64,000 nt of DNA from Zygnema cylindricum (lineage: Eukaryota > Streptophyta > Zygnematophyceae > Zygnematales > Zygnemataceae). Where the stretch lies: contig JBBHKE010003208.1 in assembly GCA_037447655.1 (NCBI GenBank), positions 174,694 to 238,693 of the forward strand. Reading direction: 5' to 3'. A program made the translations under genes and the position numbers. Below are positions 1 through 12,452 of this stretch, piece after piece. Every line of letters starts with the position of its first letter. The stretch's first letter is position 1. Under the pieces are notes generated by a model. It did not search any database. It was not told where the DNA came from and saw only the letters and a program-made list of their open reading frames with translations.

Positions 1-527
1 ACTGTCAGATATTGTCGCATTATAATTTTGAACATTCTCCCTATGATCATCATCATGCATTCTGGTTTTTTTTTTTGCTGTAACTCTGGTTGTCTGTGTA
101 CTCCATCATTTTCAGTGATCTCTGTGTCAAGGCTAGGCTGGGATCTGCTCATACGCTGACGTTTTAGTCAAATTTTTGTTTTTAATTTTATTTGTTTATG
201 TGAGTGGCATTCGTGCACTTTGGTTGACTTTGGTTTGCATATTGATATGTGGTGTGATGTCTGCGCATACTTTTACTTCAATTTTTTGGCGAACTATTTT
301 GTCTCTACTATTATCTCTTACTATAAATAGTTCTACTCTCCTAAAACTTATATTGTGTGTTTTCTGTATCTGCATTAGTTAATAATTTACATTTTTTTGT
401 TTTTCATTAGGTCTGTTTTCAATAGATCATTGGTTCTTCTGCCAATTTTTTAAGAGATCTTTGTCTATTTTTTGTTAAGTATTTTTTGAAGTGTTATTTA
501 TTGTTTTGAAAGTTCTTTGTGTTACAG

Positions 528-3234
528 GGAGCCACAAATTGCAGCTGCTCCAACTTCACGCAGAGAAGAGCCGCCTCGAGAGCCTGACCGCCATGCAGAA
601 GACCGGTTTGTGGATTTTATTTATTTCATTTGCACTCCCGTAATCATGCATGCTTACATTTTCACTCTCACTCTCACTCTTGCGCTCATTTCCCTTCTCA
701 CAAGCTTTCCCAGATTCTATCAATTTCACTGTCATCAATCCTGTTTACTCTCATGTTGAAGAAGGGTGTTTGCTTTTCAGAAGAAAGGAACCTGTGTGTG
801 CTATTATTGATGATAATAGCAGGCCATCAGTTGTTTTTTGAAATGTGTACACATGGTTGTGACATCTTTGTATCGTGTTCAAATGCTACCAGTCTCTTCA
901 ACACCCTCACTCCTGGGTAATTACATATTTCATTGTGGGTAAAGTTAATTGACAGAACTTAATGTTGGTGCGCAGGGACAGACCTGAAAAGGAGAAATCC
1001 CGTGAGGTGGATGTCGTTATGGAAGATAGGGAGAAGGTGGAAGCTGATGGAGAGAAGGATACCGGTGAGAGGAGACGTGACAAAGAGAGTGACGATCGTG
1101 AAAGGGATCGTGAACGTGTCCGAGATCGAGATCGAGACCGGGACCGAGATCGTGGACGTGGCGGTGGAGATCGGGATCGTGAACGGGAAAAAGATCGTGA
1201 TCGCGACAGGCATCGCGATCGAGATCGCGACCGTCATAGGGACCATGATCGTGACAGGAGAGGGCGCGAACGTGAACGGGATCGAGAGAGAGATCGTGAC
1301 GTCGATCGCGAAAAGGAACGTGACAAAGATCGAGATAAGGACCGTGAGAAGGATCGTGAGAAGGATCGCGACAAGGACCGCGAGAAGGATCGGGACAAGG
1401 ACCGTGAGCGTAAAGGTCGAGGGGAAAGGTCTCGTTCAAGAGAGCAAGAACGAGAGAGGTATGTTTGCTTCCTGGTCAGTTGAACTCTCTACTGGTAACC
1501 AAGGGAAGCAGTCAGTTTTTCCTTCAGAGTTGTTTGTAAAATGCAGTTCATCCCAGCTCCCTCTATTGCTGGGCAGACACATGAACAAGCTGACCAAAGC
1601 AGCTGGATTTCAGATGCTCAGGCATAACATCTTCTATGACAAATGTGGGCATTCCATTGGCTTGCTGATCATCTTCCTCCTCAGAAAGGGCAGCGTTCTC
1701 TTGCACGGTGAGTAGTGCAGGTGCGTCTGTTGGACCTTCCTGGTTAAAGATACCTTGCTGAAACTAGAGTTTTCTATCGTATCATTTGCATAACGGATTA
1801 TCGGCGATAATGAAATTATCAGTTTATCGATGAGCTCAAATTTTTGATATTTCGATGTGTACGACACAGTAAAAAACACACAGAAATTACTGTACTTGGC
1901 GGTCGGCGACGTAAGACGGCGAACATTTTTCTGTGCATGCAGGGCGTGCATGTTTTCGTTTCCCCTGGTAACAGTAATTTTTCATCTTTGGGAGCCTGAA
2001 AGCCCGAAACGTGTACATTTAGTCACTTGTTCTTGTATCGTGTTTTTCTATGTATTTCCTGCTTTTTTATTGAATTTTTATCAACGATAAACTTTCAATA
2101 TTTATGTCGGTCCGCTGAATGGTTATTGACAGTCCAAAATTACCGATTATTAAAAAGCGTGACCCGTATGAAACTCTTCCCGAAACGCTGAAAAACTAGG
2201 AACTTATTGAATTCATTGGCCCTCGGGAATTTTTAGACTTTTGGGCGATTCATATGATAGCTTGAGTTTTGTACGGTTCTTTTTTCGGTACTTTGGGTCT
2301 TGATTTCTGTTGTCGTCCCATTCACTTCTTTTTAGAAGATGTTCTCCAAGGTTGGGAACTTCATAGCAGGTGAGCTTTGTGCTTTGCAGGGACAGGTAAT
2401 GGCCTTCATTAGGATGCCGAGGATGAAGGTGAAAGGTGAGACTTTCCTCCGGCTTTCCTCTTTAGGTCGGGAAGAAGTGGGAACCTTGTAACTATGGAGG
2501 GAAGTAAGGCCCATTTGGAGCTACAACAGCGAGCAAGGTGGGCTCTTCACGAGATTTTCCAAATTCAAGGTGGGGTCTATACGAAAGTTTTTCTATGGAC
2601 TGCAGTGAGGCCTGGTAAGGGGCTTGGAATATCTAACTATATTCGGAGGTCTTGTGGTCGACGGTCGACGAAAATTTTGACGTCTACTTCAGCTTGGAAA
2701 AGTATATTTTGGTGAGGCAGGGATGTATTCAATTTCATTTCATTTTTCCGTTCATAGATATCGCCTGGGCGGTTCTAGAAGGGAGTATGACAGAGAGATT
2801 GACAATGACAGGTAATGGATTCGCTGAAATATTTGAAGTAGTTCTTCCTTCTAGTGTTCCTCTGTTTCCTCTCTTTCTGGGCTCTCAAACGGCTTTGTGG
2901 TCTTTTGGGCTTTGGCGAAGTTTTCCTCGTTTTTGTCAGTAGTTTCCTCGTTGTTTCAACACAATTGAATTTTTCGTTCGATAAAGAATTTTAGTTTTCT
3001 TTAGGTCTCGCGTGAGTGCCAAGTTTAAATCAGGTGCTTTTTGCCTTGCCATTATAAGGATCTGAACGGTTTTTCACAGCTTGGGGTTTCTTGTGGATTT
3101 CAAATTTTTTAGTATCGGTTTGTTTGGGTGAATTTTCGTCCTGATGTTGAACTCTTAATTGGACTTGTTTCTTCAATTTTCCATTGGGTGGATATTTCTT
3201 TCTTGATCCCATTTGTTTTGAAAATTTCAGGTGA
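528..3234 (+). CDS. U1 snRNP 70 kDa-like protein, 3' exons only (gene enters from the left edge)
   Basis: U1-70K binds U1 snRNA stem-loop I and acts in 5' splice-site recognition in the nucleus; plant homologues end in a long Arg/Asp-Arg/Glu tail. Three exons can be read: 528-605 (EPQIAAAPTSRREEPPREPD), 976-1458 (an almost uninterrupted RD/RE/KD dipeptide tract of about 160 residues) and 2758-2811 (YRLGGSRREYDREIDNDR). Each has AG/GT borders and the phases match (2, 2, 2). After an acceptor at 3230 the carried phase reads one Arg codon and a TGA at 3232-3234, which may be the end of the protein. The RRM and N-terminal exons would lie left of the window. The Pro-Ala-Thr-Ser-Arg-Glu-Glu segment before the RD tract fits plant U1-70K better than other RD-rich factors such as U2AF65, but without the RRM this remains a likely rather than certain call. 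The last exon is the weakest part. Confidence 0.55.
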
Positions 3235-4560
3235 AGGCTTTCTGCTGGTCATGAATTGTAGTATTTCAATAACTTTCCGTTGCTTTTTGCTTGGCTGGTC
3301 TTTTTGCATGGCTGGACTGTTGTTATTTGATTCGGGAAATTAAAAACATATTTATGGCATGGACATATCTCATTGTTCAAGTCCCCATTCCCAGACTAAT
3401 ATTATGTCCCAATATTTGGGTGATTTTTGTTTTGTTTGTATAGTTTTGTTCGTCCTTTTATAGGCAGATTTGTTGCTGTTTTGAAATGAAGATACGGTCC
3501 GAGATAAATCATTTTCGACGTGTTGCTTGTCTTTGGGAGAAATTTTGGTCGACAGCAGGCTACCGTATCTGAAGTTCATACGATAATGTACATTGTACGG
3601 TAGTGTTTTGTTTCCAGTATTTTTTGACTAGTCATGTTGGTTTTATATCTATTATGATTGTATAACGTTTTATAAACTGTGTTCTCCTTGTGCTGAAAAT
3701 GGATGTCATCAGTTTCAACTCACTACTCGAGATTAGGTGAATTTATTGTGAAGGCAATTAATGTTGTTGTAAATGTAGACTTCAATGTTGTTTCAATGTT
3801 TTTTCGTTCTTCACTTAGTCCTGTCCAACCAGGTCTATCAAAATCTCTAAACATCAGTATGTTATCGTTGTTGTATCAAGTAGTGTTCCATTTAGATCTA
3901 AGTGATTTAAGTTTGTTGGGCCCATTCTCAAGAATTGGGGATTGCCCCTTGAATTGGGGATTGCCCCTTGAATTGGGCGGACAAGGTTTTGATATATCTG
4001 AAGTGTGTTACCCAATTGTTGGTGGTATTGTCGGATTTGGGATCTTCTCACGGCGTCTCGCCTTGTGGTTGTCACCAAACCCGTTGAGGGGATCTGCCCT
4101 GTTGCAGTGGGTGTGGTATGATACAGATTGATCGCATATGCCACATGTATCCCACTCCAAGCCCATGTCTCGTGGTTCTTTTTCTCATCAGTTTGGAATG
4201 GCAATTCGGGCCTATTGTGAGGCTGTAGTCTACAAGATTCAAGCTTCATTGGAGGTCTATTTGGGTTTGTTAGTTCTTTAACTGGATTTTTCCAACACTT
4301 TCGATGGGGTGAATCAGAGCGCCATTTTTTCAGAGCTTCTGGTTGCTTTTCCTCCAATTGTCCCAAATGCTCCTTTTTGTGATAGCATTTTTATTTTTTG
4401 ATCAGCAACCTTCATTTTTTAGCTCATTGTGATTTGGTTTGCTTTTCCTCTGCGCTCAACACTTATTAATGTGACCTTTCTTGGGTTGCTTACTGTTGCT
4501 CTTTAACGGGCCATTCGCGCTTTTGCTACCGTTGACCTTTCTTTCTTTATTCTTTCGGTA
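3235..4560. other. Non-coding stretch, possible 3' UTR then intergenic
   Basis: No exon I can support. It is T-rich on the + strand and probably holds the 3' UTR of the U1-70K-like gene. At 3935-3980 a 22 bp unit containing GGATTGCCCCTTGAATT is duplicated in tandem. From about 4440 onward the sequence becomes decayed reverse-transcriptase-type coding DNA. Confidence 0.5.
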
Positions 4561-5977
4561 GTGAAAGATACACTTATGAATGGCCCACTTGATCAAATTG
4601 TACCGGTATATAAATTTTTGGAAGATCGCTTGCAGGCATCAAATTATGTTTTTTGGTTACCTTGTTGTCTCCCTCGTTATTTTTTTACACTTTTTGGTGT
4701 TCGAATTTCTGCATATGATGGTATTAGCGTGTTGGGTTGCTTGATTGGTTTGACTGCTTTCATGACCCAATTTTTTATTATGCTTTGCAAATAAATTTTT
4801 CACATGTGGGCAACTTCCCCAATCTCTATGATACCCAAATGGCCTTTGGTCTTATGACAAAGTGTTTACCCCCACCGTCCCTCTTAGCTCAAACAACATC
4901 TCCCACTCCAATGTATGTCTTGTCTCTTCTCGCCTTTGATGATCGCCTCATAGACGTCTTTCAAATTTTGATAGGTCTTGGGGCTTTTGATTGCGGACAA
5001 TTCCATTTCAAGCTTCTCTTTTTGTCCTGCAGGTAGGTTGGGTTTACTCTTGACAACACGTTTTGCTCTCGTTGTATATTTAGGAAGGTGGTGTCTTATT
5101 CAATCCATTCGTCTCTCCTTTTTAGTTGGGGGCACCCTTGTTTTTGTTACTGTTATTTTTCGTGTCTTAGATGCCGTGTCTGCCTTTCAACTGTTTATCT
5201 AGGATATGTCATGTTCACTTCTTCTAGACATGCCTATTCTTTGCACCTTTGTTACGAAATCAGTTGCGCGCGTTTCAGAACGCATTTCTAATCAGATTAT
5301 CGTCGCCTTTAAAATCAAGGCTTTCAGGGCTTTTCCCTCTGATTCTTTTGTCGTGGACTTGACTTTAGAGCTTGGCTATTAGTTATACGTATTTTATCCA
5401 CCATGCAGTTAACACCTGCTCAATTCACCGTGTCCCTCAGGCTTTGGGTTGGCCTCTTTTATCCATTTTTGGTTGGTACTTTATTTCCTCGTGTGACAGT
5501 GTTTTTGAGCTCGATGGCATCCATCTGTTTTTATGCTCCTACAGGGCGAGTTGAAAAAAAGCGTATAACACACTTTGCTACACAATTGCGTTTTTGAAAG
5601 GAGAATTTTTGTTTGTTGGGAGGGTTTGTCAATCGCTACGGGTATTTTGTCCTACGGGTGCTACACCTTCGCCCGTGCTACTTTTTCACCTCGTATACTT
5701 TGTGACAATATTTTGGTGAACCCTACCTTGGATGCAATCATCGATTAAGCAGCTCGACATGTTCGAGTGGTCGCCTGTGACGTGGCTGCGGTGATTGAGC
5801 GTGGTTATGCACACAATGATGCTATGGATGACCTTATTTCCTTGTTTGACTGTTGCTTTGGATGAGTTTTTCTGTGCTTATGGTTGGTGCTCGTTCAAAT
5901 GTCGAGAACTTCATATCCCTTTTGTTAATGCGGTGTTTAATTTTTTTCAACGTCATCATTTTTCTTTGGCTTTTTAA
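4561..5977 (+). mobile_element. Decayed reverse transcriptase retroelement, C-terminal half, copy 1
   Basis: Several short open frames in different phases line up in order with copy 2 just downstream. They include MAFGLMTKCLPPP with DDRLIDVFQILIGLGAFD (4830-5010), GLLLTTRFALVVYLGRWCLI (5035-5100), a stretch like the CCHC-like segment near 5430-5560, and DAMDDLI followed by FFQRHHFSLAF (5818-5977). The order matches the part after the catalytic core in a widespread family of plant and algal non-LTR-type RTs, where a GGLGLxSAxxxAPAAYxASW block is followed by a GDHxLxC block and a final RQRxSxALQRA block. Many stops and frameshifts make it a fossil, more eroded than copy 2. The catalytic RT core is not present here. 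Family placement is from memory of the motif pattern. Confidence 0.5.
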
Positions 5978-7365
5978 ATGAGCTGGAAACTTCTATCTTC
6001 CTGCGATTGGCAATTGCAATTAAGAATCGTTAGCTTGGTACAAAACTCCCTCAACGTCGTGACCCAATTCCTTCATGATGCTTTACAGACAGATCTACCC
6101 CAAGTGGACGACCTTCCTCACCTTACCGATCCCCAAGTTGCTTTTGCTATGTTAACCAGGTGTTTTCCCTACCGCCTTTCTTACCTCACTCGTACTTCCC
6201 CTCCCACCTCGACATTTGTCTCCCCTCACGATCGCCTCATGGACATCCTCCACACTCTGTTAGGTCGCGGGGCATTTGATCGCGAGTCTGGGCCATCGGC
6301 CCGCATTCAGGCATCCTACTAGGGGGTTGGGTCTATTATCGACCGCTCGTTTTGCTCCCGCTGCCTATTTGGGAAGTTGGTGTCTTATTGCCTCTACTCT
6401 TGTTTCCCGTTTCTTGGTTGGGGACACCCCCGTTCGAGCTACTGTTATCCCTCCGGTTTCAGACGGTGTGTTCGCCTTCCAGCGATCTGTATTGGACGCG
6501 TCACGTTCTCTTCCTCCCCATTCCCTTGTGGATGTGCCGATTATCTCGACCCTTGTTACAAAATCTGTTGAGCCTGTCCAGAAATCGATTTCCGATCGGG
6601 TTGTCGACACCATTAAATCTGAGCTTCTCAAGGCGCTTTCCTTTGATTCTTCTCGTGCCTGTCTTCTCTCTTGTGGTGGACCTGGTTCAGGGTCTTGGCT
6701 TTTTGCCACACCTTTTTTGTCCACTCTCTGATTCTCACCAGCTCAGTTCACCACCGCCCTTCGGTTTCGCCTTGGCCTCCCCCATCCTCCTTTACTTGTT
6801 CTCTTGTTTGTGCACGTTGTCGTGTCTTGGGGCCCGATGGTGTCCATTTGCTTTGTTGCTCCCATGGGGGAGATTTGATCCAGGCGCACGACACTATTCG
6901 AGACACCGTTGCGACTATTGCTTTAGAAGGGGGCTTTTCTGTGCGTCGAGAGATTTCTCATATTATTCCCTCGCGTCGGATCGATGTTGTTTTGCTTGAT
7001 GGTGCCCGTCGCATTTTCGGTGATATTGTTATGGCGAACAGGCGGCGCGACATCTTGGGGTGGCAGCTCGTGATGATGCTAAGGCGATAGAGCGTCATTA
7101 TGCCCATCGGGACCCTATGGATGACTTTATTGCGATGGTGGTCGAGATCTTTGGTTGTGTGGGTGTTGCACTGGACGAGTTTCTCCGTACTTGTGCTCAA
7201 CGTGCTTTGGAGCGCCAAGGACCTGGGAGCCCTCCTCCTTCGGTCCTTACTTCTTTTTACCGTCAACGTTTATCTGTGGCTCTACAGCGAGTGCACGCTT
7301 CTATTCTCCTCCGATCGACTGTTGCGGTTATGGATCGCCGCCGTGCTCCAAAACTCCCTTAATGT
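5978..7365 (+). mobile_element. Decayed reverse transcriptase retroelement, C-terminal half, copy 2
   Basis: This is a better preserved copy of the same module. Visible blocks in order: DPQVAFAMLTRCFPY with HDRLMDILHTLLGRGAFD (about 6125-6285); GLGLLSTARFAPAAYLGSWC (6318-6376), matching the GGLGLRSA/APAAYxASW signature; GPDGVHLLCCSHGGDLIQAH (6830-6890), the GDHLLxC.GG...RHD block; RRIDVVLLDGARRIFGDIVM (6975-7034); then MDDFIAMVVEIFGC and SFYRQRLSVALQRVHASILL (7118-7320). Frameshifts separate the blocks. The sequence just after the end (CAAAACTCCCTTAATGT near 7348) resembles the sequence near 6040 at the start of this copy, which suggests head-to-tail units. It is non-functional as it stands. 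Confidence 0.6.
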
Positions 7366-8086
7366 GCTTCCCCGGGTTGGGGGGACTTACGGGGTTGTTT
7401 TTCGTAGATATTTAATTGAGTTAGGGTTGGGGTTGGGGGTTGTAGTTTTGTTTTTGTGAGTTGCTGTGCTTTTCTCTTTGAGTTAGGGTGCTTTTATTTT
7501 CCTTATTGTTGCTTCTTTTTTTTTGTGTTCTCGTCGCTCTTTTTGTTTTTTATTGTTGTTTTTCAGTGTTGGTCATGCCACCCCTTTTGTACCCCCAGAC
7601 TCAGATGGTTTACCATCGTGCTTTTTTAATTTATCCTGCAAGTTAGGAGACTAACAAGGTTTATCCCCCTAGATCTTTAATTTTGTTGGGGTTCGGTTAG
7701 GTTATGTTGGTTTAAGCACGCTGTTGTGTCATTCCTTTTCAAAAAAATTGGCCCGTTTCAAAATCACCACTCACCATTATTTAGTCACCTACACGCCTCG
7801 GTCAGGCACCATTGGAAAGATAGGATTTCGCTCAAATAAAGTAAATTAGGGTTGCGCTTGAAAGGCGACCCTTCCCAACTACAGCAATCCGAGGAACTTT
7901 AAGATACCAATGTCCCACATTGTCCACATGGGTATAATTTCGCAATACTCTCTTAACTGTTTAAACACACCTCTCGGCCCAACCGTGCCATGTCGTTTTT
8001 GGTAAGTTAATAATCATTAAGGCATTTATGCATTACATTTGCAAATTTCTTTTTTATCGTGAGAACTTTGTCCGATGCCCAAAATT
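7366..8086 (+). other. Non-coding tail of the RT element and intergenic DNA
   Basis: T-rich, with no coding potential. It carries AGATGGTTTACCATC (7603-7617), able to form a short GATGG/CCATC stem, followed by a T run. The same motif and T run recur at 19133-19147, so this may be the 3' tail of the RT element family. 7620-8086 shows nothing else recognisable. Confidence 0.35.
7604..7617 (+). repeat. Short stem-loop motif shared with 19134-19147
   Basis: GATGG-TTTA-CCATC, then CGTGCTTTTTTAAT. The copy at 19134 is followed by TCGCTTTTTAAT. The pair is probably a conserved 3'-end hairpin of the retroelement family. Confidence 0.4.
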
Positions 8087-8527
8087 TGTTGTTTTTAGAA
8101 AGCTTTAGTCCTCTTTATGCCTCAGCTGTGAGAGAGAGCTGTTCAGGACTTAAGCTATTTTTGGTTGAGTTCGGTTCAGTACTTACCGAAATTAGTGTGA
8201 CAGTGAAGTTGGGAGTTCACGGTTCATTCACACTTGGGACACGTGTCGTCACTTGGGAGAATGCGTGAGTATGTCCTCCGTGGACGTACGGAAATTCGGC
8301 AGGACCACTGGACTTCGTAAAGTCAATTCTACGGTGCCAAATCCTCTAATCGGACCGCTGACAGCCGCCGCCAACAAATAGTGACGAGGCGTGACTAGAT
8401 CATTATCACTTTACGTTGTCTTAACTTCGGTGTAAATATTTGTGATAGAATGTTAGATGTACGGCTGGAATGCCTCCGTACAGCTTAGTGTAGTTTCGGT
8501 GTATAAAAGTAGGACTTAGTAAATTCT
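8087..8527 (+). repeat. 440 bp dispersed repeat (LTR-like), copy 1
   Basis: Near-identical to the reverse complement of 57975-58412. It opens TGTTGTTTTTAGAAAGC, contains the GTACGG-flanked segment ATGTACGGCTGGAATGCCTC and a TATA-like GTATAAAAG close to the right end. AAATT stands on both sides (8082-8086 and 8522-8526), a possible 5 bp target duplication. It abuts the 3' end of the decayed gag frame, so it is either a solo-LTR-like insertion or part of a rearranged element. The TG...CA ends expected of an LTR are not clean on the right side. Confidence 0.5.
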
Positions 8528-10039
8528 GGTTTCATTTGAGTCATGAAGGCTGCGAATTGTTCCTTCATCATAGCCGCCATTCGCTCTTGCATTTCTAAAC
8601 ACTCTCTCTCTCTTCGAGATACCTTAGGTGGAGTGGTGTCCTTCTCCGGTTCTTTAACCGGTTGAACTGGTTTTGCAGATCGAGCGCGAATGCCACCATT
8701 TTTAATTTTGTTCTGATAGGAAAATTCGGGGTTCTTTATATGACAACGTTGGATGTAGTGTCCAGTTTGTTTCCAATGTGTACAGGTTACTGTTTTGTCT
8801 GGACTTATTCGGGCATCATGCCCCGTCTTCCTGCATCAAAAACATAATCGGTTTCCGAGAGCAACAGGTGGGGTTCCCATGGCCGGGACTTTAGGGAGCC
8901 CGTTGTTAGGACGAGAATTGTTCCATGGTGGAACAATCGGTTCTTTCGGGGACCGCTTTAGGACGATCATGGGCTTCCCACCAACAATTTTGCATTTCGT
9001 ATTCTACGGCATGCTGGGCGGCTTGGTCGAAAGTGAACTTGAAGCCGTACGTTTGAGTCAAGTGACTCTGAATAAATTTCTTAGACTGACTCCGAAACTG
9101 TCCTACAAATTTTTGGACAGCTTCATATCCGACATTAAGTCCGGCAATGCTTCACGAAGAGCTTCCATGCAAGCACGCATGGCAGGGGCGGTCTCTCCTG
9201 ACTTTCGTTCGAAGTTCAGTAACTCCCGAACTTGGTCAGGGTTTTGCATACGGTATTCCGCTTGCAACATTTTAAACATGACAGAGAGCGGATCCAGTAT
9301 AGGGATCGTCATTGCTGGTCGTGCTGGGATTCCAGCACGTGCTGCTATAGCAAACTGTTGCGGTATTTTCGCAATTGGAGCTGTAATAACATCGCCGTTG
9401 AGATCGAGGACTTCCGGGATAGCCGGTTGGTATGGAATTTCTGGTTGTCCTATAATAGCAGGACTCCCAGCGAAAGCCGGAGAAAACTTTGTCATCGCAA
9501 GTACGGAATCATACTTGCGAGAATAAAGAGTAAGGGCTGAACCGCGAAGGTAACGGCCTAAAAGAGAGAAAGCGACCCGTAGGTCGAACCGATCTTGGTA
9601 CCGAAATGCAAGATCACGCATTTCGGTATCGAATAGCATTCGAAAATGCGATAAAGTCATGGTGTCTTTTATTTCTGAAAAACAGTAATAAAGGCGCCCC
9701 CCTCCCTCGGATATGGAAGCCATTTCCAATAATGGAATGCTTGGGGATAAAGCTAGATTGGTAATTTGCGGAAACCAAAAAAGATAATGAATCGGAATCC
9801 GACCCGTCAAGGGAATGGTGGTCAGATTCCTCTTCGAAAAATGTGGAAGAGATTGATGATAAGGAAGATACTGAGGTGAGAGTGGATCGAACCGAAGGGG
9901 AAATTTGACCCGAGATATTAAGGGAAGGATGGTCCAAAAGACTAGATAAATCTGATGGTCTGGATTCCGTGGGCCTAAACGAGGCTGACGATCGAGTGGT
10001 TCCGACAGGATAATCAAGATTATCCCAATCGGTGGGCAT
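8528..10039 (-). mobile_element. Ty3/gypsy gag, frameshifted pseudogene
   Basis: Read on the minus strand from about 10039 (start MPTDWDNLDYPVG). The capsid part contains MTLSHFRMLFDTEMRDLAFR and FSLLGRYLRGSALTLYS (about 9535-9660), the retrotransposon gag pattern with YLRGSAL. It continues through LNFERKSGETAPAMRACMEA, shifts frame near 9105, runs on as VGQFRSQSKKFIQSHLTQTY, and reaches two CCHC-type zinc knuckles near 8730-8850. The second knuckle reads CTHWKQTGHYIQRC, so its second Cys is Trp. The tail is KVSRRERECLEMQERMAAMM near 8550-8630. At least two frameshifts and stops are present. No protease or RT follows; a 440 bp LTR-like repeat sits there instead. Gag of the gypsy type is a confident call, autonomy is not possible. 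Confidence 0.7.
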
Positions 10040-12452
10040 AAAAATGATAACACCAAATGATGACTAGATAACAAAACAGATCTATCCGATATGCTTCAAA
10101 TGCCAGGCCACACCATTCTTTTGTCCAATCAGCCAATCAATCTCTAACAGGCCTCGATGGCCAGATCTATCAGGAAGCCGTATTACCAAAACCTTCTACC
10201 CTGCAAACAAGGGGACAAGGGCCAGATCTATAAAGGCAAATAACTTACTATCCAAGCACTCCCAAGTGTAGATCTAAAGAGGCACAATCCACAAAAGTGC
10301 TAACCAATGCCTACAACGGCAAGATCTATGGAAGAAATCCCACTCCGGGCAAAGCAAACTCAGCCAAGGCCACTCAGGGCCAAATAGCAAGCAAGGAAAG
10401 CAGGACAAATGCAATGCTCAATACAAGTGGATTAACACTAATCCACTCCAAACACGATCCCTCTATACGATCAACAAACTACCTTAACACGCGCATGTAC
10501 CCGCAAGGCATCGTGATACTTCCATAACACTTTTAGCAATCTGGTGATTGCCAAGGGTGAACTGCGGTTGTTCGCTACAACCGAAGTTTTGCAGAGCTCC
10601 CAAGAACGGATCCGCTCCACTAACTCCACTCCTTAGTGAAGTATGTCTCAATGTGAGCAAACGATGCTCAAGATATATAACAAAGAAAATGGGGAAAACA
10701 AAAACCAAATACTTAAGTTAGTGTAGTATATCGTTGGCCGAAAATTGGCCAATAAGATAAAACGTCAACTAACAAGCAAATGGTAATTATAAATGTAAAG
10801 CTAGTTATAGATATTTGTAGAAATGTATCTATAAATATATATTTTTGATATTTTTTTAAATATTTTTGTTTTTTTTTTCTTTAAATAAAAAGAAAACCAA
10901 ATTGAAATAAAAACAAACAAGCGAGAAAAGAAAATAACACAATTTTCAAGTGCAGGAATACTAAGCCGATGGATGACCACTAGGCCCCACCGTCTATTTA
11001 TATTCTTTGCAGGAGTTATCTTTATCGAGAATAATCTGAATTTATACTTAAATAAAAGGAATCAAAACATAAACAACCGAGAAAAATCAATATAATCTGA
11101 AAATGACAATATGCCCGACACTTATGAGGTTTGACATAACCAAACTTAAAATATGCGCAAAAGCCAAATAGAAATAAATACACAATCACAAAAAATAAAA
11201 ACAACAACACGATAATCCCAACATGCAACTTCCACACTAATTAAAGTTCAGCCACAGCCGGGAAAAGAAGTTTGGGTCGTGAGATTGCGGTCAAAATCCA
11301 CTCAAAAAGACGAGAAAAGTGAAGGGAAACCTTGTAGGTCTGGCCGAAGCCGTATAGATTAATATGTAAGACTTTACAAGATATTGATAATGTAATAGAA
11401 AACTAGACGCTTCACGCAAAGGCATAAATATCGCCTCTAAGCTGTCTGGACAATTTTACAAATAAAAAGATGGATGCAGAAAATCCTCAATACCGAAAAT
11501 AAATAAAATGAATAATTCCTGCACCTGAAAATTGTGTGCAGCAAATGTTCCGAAATGAACCAAGTAGCAAAAAACTACGCCTAGCGAAAACATGCCAATC
11601 AGAGTACAACGTGCTATGTAAACATTTGCGTCTAGTTTGGATTCAACCAATAGGAGGCCGAAATCCTATGCCCTACGTTACAGAATCTATAACCTACGGA
11701 CTAAAACCCTTCCTATCTACATGTGAATGCGTGAACCTCCAAATGGTTCACGACTTTTGAATGTCCAATCGCGTCACTTCGTCAGAACTGACAGTAGCTT
11801 TGTCTGTCACACGCGTCAACGGTCCAGATGAGATATTACGAAAATCGTATACTTTGCGTCGACGGTCGAGATGCTCCCTTGCGCGAAATGATTCCAAATT
11901 GTCGTCGGCCAGGATTTCGGGAAATGAAAGTAGGTACGGTAGGACCGAAGGTACGATCCAATTTGTAGTCGCGAAAATTCCGAAAAAGGTGAGTCGTACG
12001 GTTTACGTGAAATCACCAAAGTAACCGTCGGCGGAAATCGCGAAAAATATACGTCGTACGGAAGGACCGCGAGTACGGTCCAAATCGTCATCCCGGAAAT
12101 TACGGAAAATGTAGGTCGTACGGTACACGTCGTACAGTCCTGCGAAACCCAAATAACACCCAAATACAAATTAGTGTAGCGGCTGCCCGTCCTAACACCT
12201 AAATATAAACAACTAAAATGGCCGACGAGATGCGGCATGACAGCTGTCGTGCATGTGTCAAATAACATGAAGATGCATGCAATATCATCAGCTGTGCTCA
12301 ACTTAAACTCAAATGATAGCGAGATATCGTAAATGAAATAAAACATAAAAGCAACAATGGATAAATACAACAACAGGCAAGGTGGAAGAAAAAGAAAGGT
12401 CAACGACTTAGTTGGTTATGGTTAGGTCAATTTATTCCCCCCCCCCAGCTCT
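10040..12452 (-). other. Non-coding block between gypsy pol and gag (candidate LTR plus leader)
   Basis: No coding frame I can support. On the minus strand the right border is a purine run (AGAGCTGGGGGGGGGAA, about 12434-12450), a plausible polypurine tract directly after the pol stop. The left border is the gag start. A TATA-like TTATATATCTTG lies at about 10669-10680. The motif AGATCTA(T) recurs at about 10079, 10161, 10222, 10269 and 10321. At 11830-12150 GTACGG-rich degenerate repeats occur. If the elements are tandem, this block would contain an LTR shared by two copies; no second LTR copy is visible in the window to prove it. Confidence 0.35.

Noticed and set aside
1017-1439. 140-codon minus-strand frame (Asp/His/Pro-rich)
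   Set aside because: Antisense shadow of the RD-repeat exon of the U1-70K-like gene.
9103-9526. Plus-strand frames over the gag region
   Set aside because: The minus strand has the gag pattern YLRGSAL and zinc knuckles; the plus frames are shadows.
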